From the NCBI RefSeq assembly GCF_002160525.1, contig NZ_NFKT01000002.1, positions 124,001-188,000 on the forward strand: 64,000 nucleotides of DNA, in the 5' to 3' direction. The translations under genes and the position numbers were made by a program. Origin of the DNA: Lachnoclostridium sp. An169. Lineage in GTDB: Bacteria; Bacillota; Clostridia; Lachnospirales; Lachnospiraceae. The notes below the pieces were generated by a model, which did not search any database, was not told the DNA's origin, and saw only the letters and a list, made by a program, of their open reading frames with translations. This document shows, piece after piece, positions 61,895 through 64,000 of this stretch; the first letter of the stretch is position 1, and each line of letters begins with the position of its first letter.

Positions 61895-64000
61895 ATGGCA
61901 ACAAAATGGGTTTATATGTTCACGGAAGGTAACGCTACAATGAGAAACCTTCTTGGCGGCAAAGGTGCAAACCTTGCAGAGATGACAGGCCTTGGACTCC
62001 CGGTACCGCAGGGATTCACTGTTACGACAGAGGCTTGTACTCAGTACTATGAGGACGGCAGACAGATCAATGACGAGATCATGGGCCAGATCATGGAGGC
62101 AATGACAAAACTGGAAGAGATCACAGGAAAGAAATTCGGCGATAAAGAGAATCCGCTTCTCGTATCCGTTCGTTCCGGTGCAAGAGCTTCCATGCCGGGT
62201 ATGATGGACACGATCCTGAACCTTGGTCTTAACGAAGAAGTAGTTGAGGCTCTGGCGGAAGCGTCAGGCAATCCGCGCTGGGCTTGGGACTGCTACAGAA
62301 GATTCATCCAGATGTACTCTGACGTAGTTATGGAAGTTGGAAAGAAATACTTCGAAGAGCTCATCGATAAGATGAAAGAAGAAAAAGGCGTTAAGCAGGA
62401 CGTTGAGCTGACAGCAGAGGATCTGAAGACTCTGGCAGGACAGTTCAAGGCTGAGTACAAAGAGAAGATCGGCACAGATTTCCCGACAGACGCAAAAGAG
62501 CAGCTGGTAGGCGCTGTTAAGGCTGTATTCCGTTCCTGGGACAACCCGAGAGCTAACGTATACCGCCGTGACAACGATATCCCGTATTCATGGGGAACAG
62601 CTGTCAATGTGCAGATGATGGCATTCGGTAACATGGGAGACGACTGTGGTACAGGTGTTGCATTTACACGTGACCCGGCTACAGGAGCAAAAGGACTCTT
62701 CGGCGAGTTCCTGACAAATGCACAGGGCGAGGACGTTGTTGCCGGTGTTCGTACTCCGATGCACATCTCCGAGATGGAAGAGAAATTCCCGGAGGCATTC
62801 AAACAGTTTAATGAAGTTTGCCATACTCTGGAGACACACTACAGAGATATGCAGGATATGGAGTTTACTGTAGAGCACGGTAAACTGTACATGCTTCAGA
62901 CACGTAACGGTAAGAGAACAGCACAGGCTGCTCTGAAGATCGCATGCGACCTGGTTGACGAGGGCATGAGAACAGAGGAAGAAGCTGTTGCAATGATCGA
63001 TCCGAGAAACCTTGATACACTGCTTCATCCGCAGTTCGACGCTGCTGCACTGAAAGCTGCTACACCGATGGGCAAAGGCCTTGGCGCTTCTCCGGGAGCT
63101 GCATGCGGTAAAGTTGTCTTCACAGCAGACGATGCTGTTGAGTGGGCAGAGAGAGGCGAGAAGGTTATCCTTGTTCGTCTTGAGACATCACCGGAAGATA
63201 TCACAGGTATGAAATCTGCTCAGGGTATCCTGACAGTCCGCGGTGGTATGACATCCCATGCAGCCGTTGTTGCCCGTGGTATGGGCGAGTGCTGCGTATC
63301 CGGATGCGGCGACATCGTTATGGATGAGGCAAATAAGAAATTTACTCTTGGCGGAAAAGAGTTCCATGAGGGAGATGCGATCTCCATCGATGGTACAACA
63401 GGTAACATCTACGACGGAATCATCCCGACAGTAGACGCTACGATCGCAGGAGAGTTCGGACGCATCATGGAGTGGGCTGACAAGTACAGAACAATGCAGG
63501 TTCGTACAAATGCAGATACTCCGGCTGACGCAAAGAAAGCCGTAGAGCTTGGCGCAGAAGGTATCGGACTTTGCCGTACAGAGCATATGTTCTTCGGCGA
63601 GGGAAGAATCGATGCATTCCGTGAGATGATCTGTGCTGAGACAGAGGAAGAGAGAGAGAAAGCTCTTGAGAAAGTCCTTCCGTATCAGCAGGGAGACTTC
63701 GAGGCTCTGTATGAGGCTCTCGAGGGCAACCCGGTAACGATCCGTTTCCTTGATCCGCCGCTTCACGAGTTCGTTCCGACAGAGGAAGAGGACATCAAGA
63801 AACTGGCTGACGCTCAGGGCAAGACTGTTGAGCAGATCAAAGCAATCATCGACGGACTTCATGAGTTCAACCCGATGATGGGACATCGTGGATGCCGTCT
63901 GGCAGTCACATATCCGGAGATCGCAAAGATGCAGACAAGAGCTGTCATCCGTGCGGCTATCAATGTGAAGAAAGCTCATCCGGACTGGAATATCGTTCCG
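61895..64000 (+). CDS. ppdK: Pyruvate, phosphate dikinase (3' end outside window)
   Basis: The first 702 codons of an enzyme that normally has about 875. It opens MATKWVYMFTEGNATMRNLLGGKGANLAEM. The nucleotide-binding domain is complete, and the swivelling domain has GGMTSHAAVVARGMGECCVSG with the phospho-histidine at position 455, the number I recall for the Clostridium symbiosum enzyme. The PEP/pyruvate barrel is partly present (GLCRTEHMFF, GHRGCRL). It interconverts pyruvate and phosphoenolpyruvate using ATP/AMP and pyrophosphate, usually glycolytic in clostridia. Codons are highly biased, a sign of strong expression. Confidence 0.97.
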   Translation, partial: MATKWVYMFTEGNATMRNLLGGKGANLAEMTGLGLPVPQGFTVTTEACTQYYEDGRQINDEIMGQIMEAMTKLEEITGKKFGDKENPLLVSVRSGARASMPGMMDTILNLGLNEEVVEALAEASGNPRWAWDCYRRFIQMYSDVVMEVGKKYFEELIDKMKEEKGVKQDVELTAEDLKTLAGQFKAEYKEKIGTDFPTDAKEQLVGAVKAVFRSWDNPRANVYRRDNDIPYSWGTAVNVQMMAFGNMGDDCGTGVAFTRDPATGAKGLFGEFLTNAQGEDVVAGVRTPMHISEMEEKFPEAFKQFNEVCHTLETHYRDMQDMEFTVEHGKLYMLQTRNGKRTAQAALKIACDLVDEGMRTEEEAVAMIDPRNLDTLLHPQFDAAALKAATPMGKGLGASPGAACGKVVFTADDAVEWAERGEKVILVRLETSPEDITGMKSAQGILTVRGGMTSHAAVVARGMGECCVSGCGDIVMDEANKKFTLGGKEFHEGDAISIDGTTGNIYDGIIPTVDATIAGEFGRIMEWADKYRTMQVRTNADTPADAKKAVELGAEGIGLCRTEHMFFGEGRIDAFREMICAETEEEREKALEKVLPYQQGDFEALYEALEGNPVTIRFLDPPLHEFVPTEEEDIKKLADAQGKTVEQIKAIIDGLHEFNPMMGHRGCRLAVTYPEIAKMQTRAVIRAAINVKKAHPDWNIVP

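Noticed and set aside
1..64000. CRISPR arrays, rRNA genes, replication origin or complete prophage
   Set aside because: No regularly spaced 25-40 bp repeats with spacers, no rRNA sequence, no DnaA-box cluster and no phage structural genes were seen.

Overview
The window looks like a chromosomal segment of a gut-type Lachnospiraceae (Clostridia, Bacillota) at mid GC. Support: sigma-A promoters (TTGACA-17-TATAAT type) and AGGAGG ribosome binding sites almost everywhere, a one-piece tmRNA with tag ANLKLNANDNYELAAA, alpha2-type glycyl-tRNA synthetase, pyruvate phosphate dikinase, an RFN (FMN) riboswitch before a RibU-type ECF component, BioY, DUF5685/J-domain genes, a SleB-like hydrolase and a multi-enzyme plant-glycan locus of the ABC transporter + YesMN type. 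Species cannot be named from sequence alone.

Layout. 1-1.8 kb: end of a REC-HD-GYP c-di-GMP phosphodiesterase and a PAS-GGDEF cyclase. 1.85-2.4 kb: tRNA and tmRNA on the minus strand from one visible promoter. 2.5-8.7 kb: zinc phospholipase C-like protein, UMF1-type MFS protein, and an ABC ATPase with a 1042-residue FtsX permease holding a long coiled coil. 8.8-27.3 kb: carbohydrate locus on one strand: esterase, GH2, GH112 phosphorylase, sugar ABC transporter (one binding lipoprotein, two permeases), second binding lipoprotein, YesM-type kinase, YesN-type AraC regulator, GH115, SGNH acetylesterase, GH28. Together they suggest uptake and intracellular breakdown of a pectic, perhaps rhamnogalacturonan-I type, oligosaccharide, sensed by the two-component pair. 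27.4-30.2 kb: two convergent AAA-ATPase genes, one truncated. 30.4-35.3 kb: BMP-family nucleoside-type ABC transporter behind a promoter whose transcript starts with a terminator hairpin. 35.4-36.1 kb: bioY with a BirA-like operator. 36.2-39 kb: DUF5685, J-domain protein, membrane protein, P-loop kinase.

39-42 kb is the most unusual stretch. About 98 bp of the ribU leader (promoter plus first bases of the FMN aptamer) is present twice, and between the copies lie a DUF4143-type ATPase gene, a decayed tyrosine-integrase end and repeated TTTACGACA motifs. This looks like a small integrated island that used the riboswitch leader as its attachment site and rebuilt the leader on its right side. 42.3-56 kb: SleB-like hydrolase, GNAT, topoisomerase III, YitT, enolase, two PH-domain membrane proteins, an M16C peptidase, era, and a PadR module with a clear operator.

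56-64 kb: an overlooked 59-codon gene before recO, glyS, then a REP-associated tyrosine transposase (RAYT) gene enclosed by a perfect 35-bp inverted repeat and outer hairpins built on GGGACGTAG/CTACGTCCC; the same hairpin is found 5 kb away just before era. Then M18 aminopeptidase, a DUF1307-like lipoprotein and the first 702 codons of ppdK, cut by the window end. All functions are inferred by eye from motifs and context; no database search was run.
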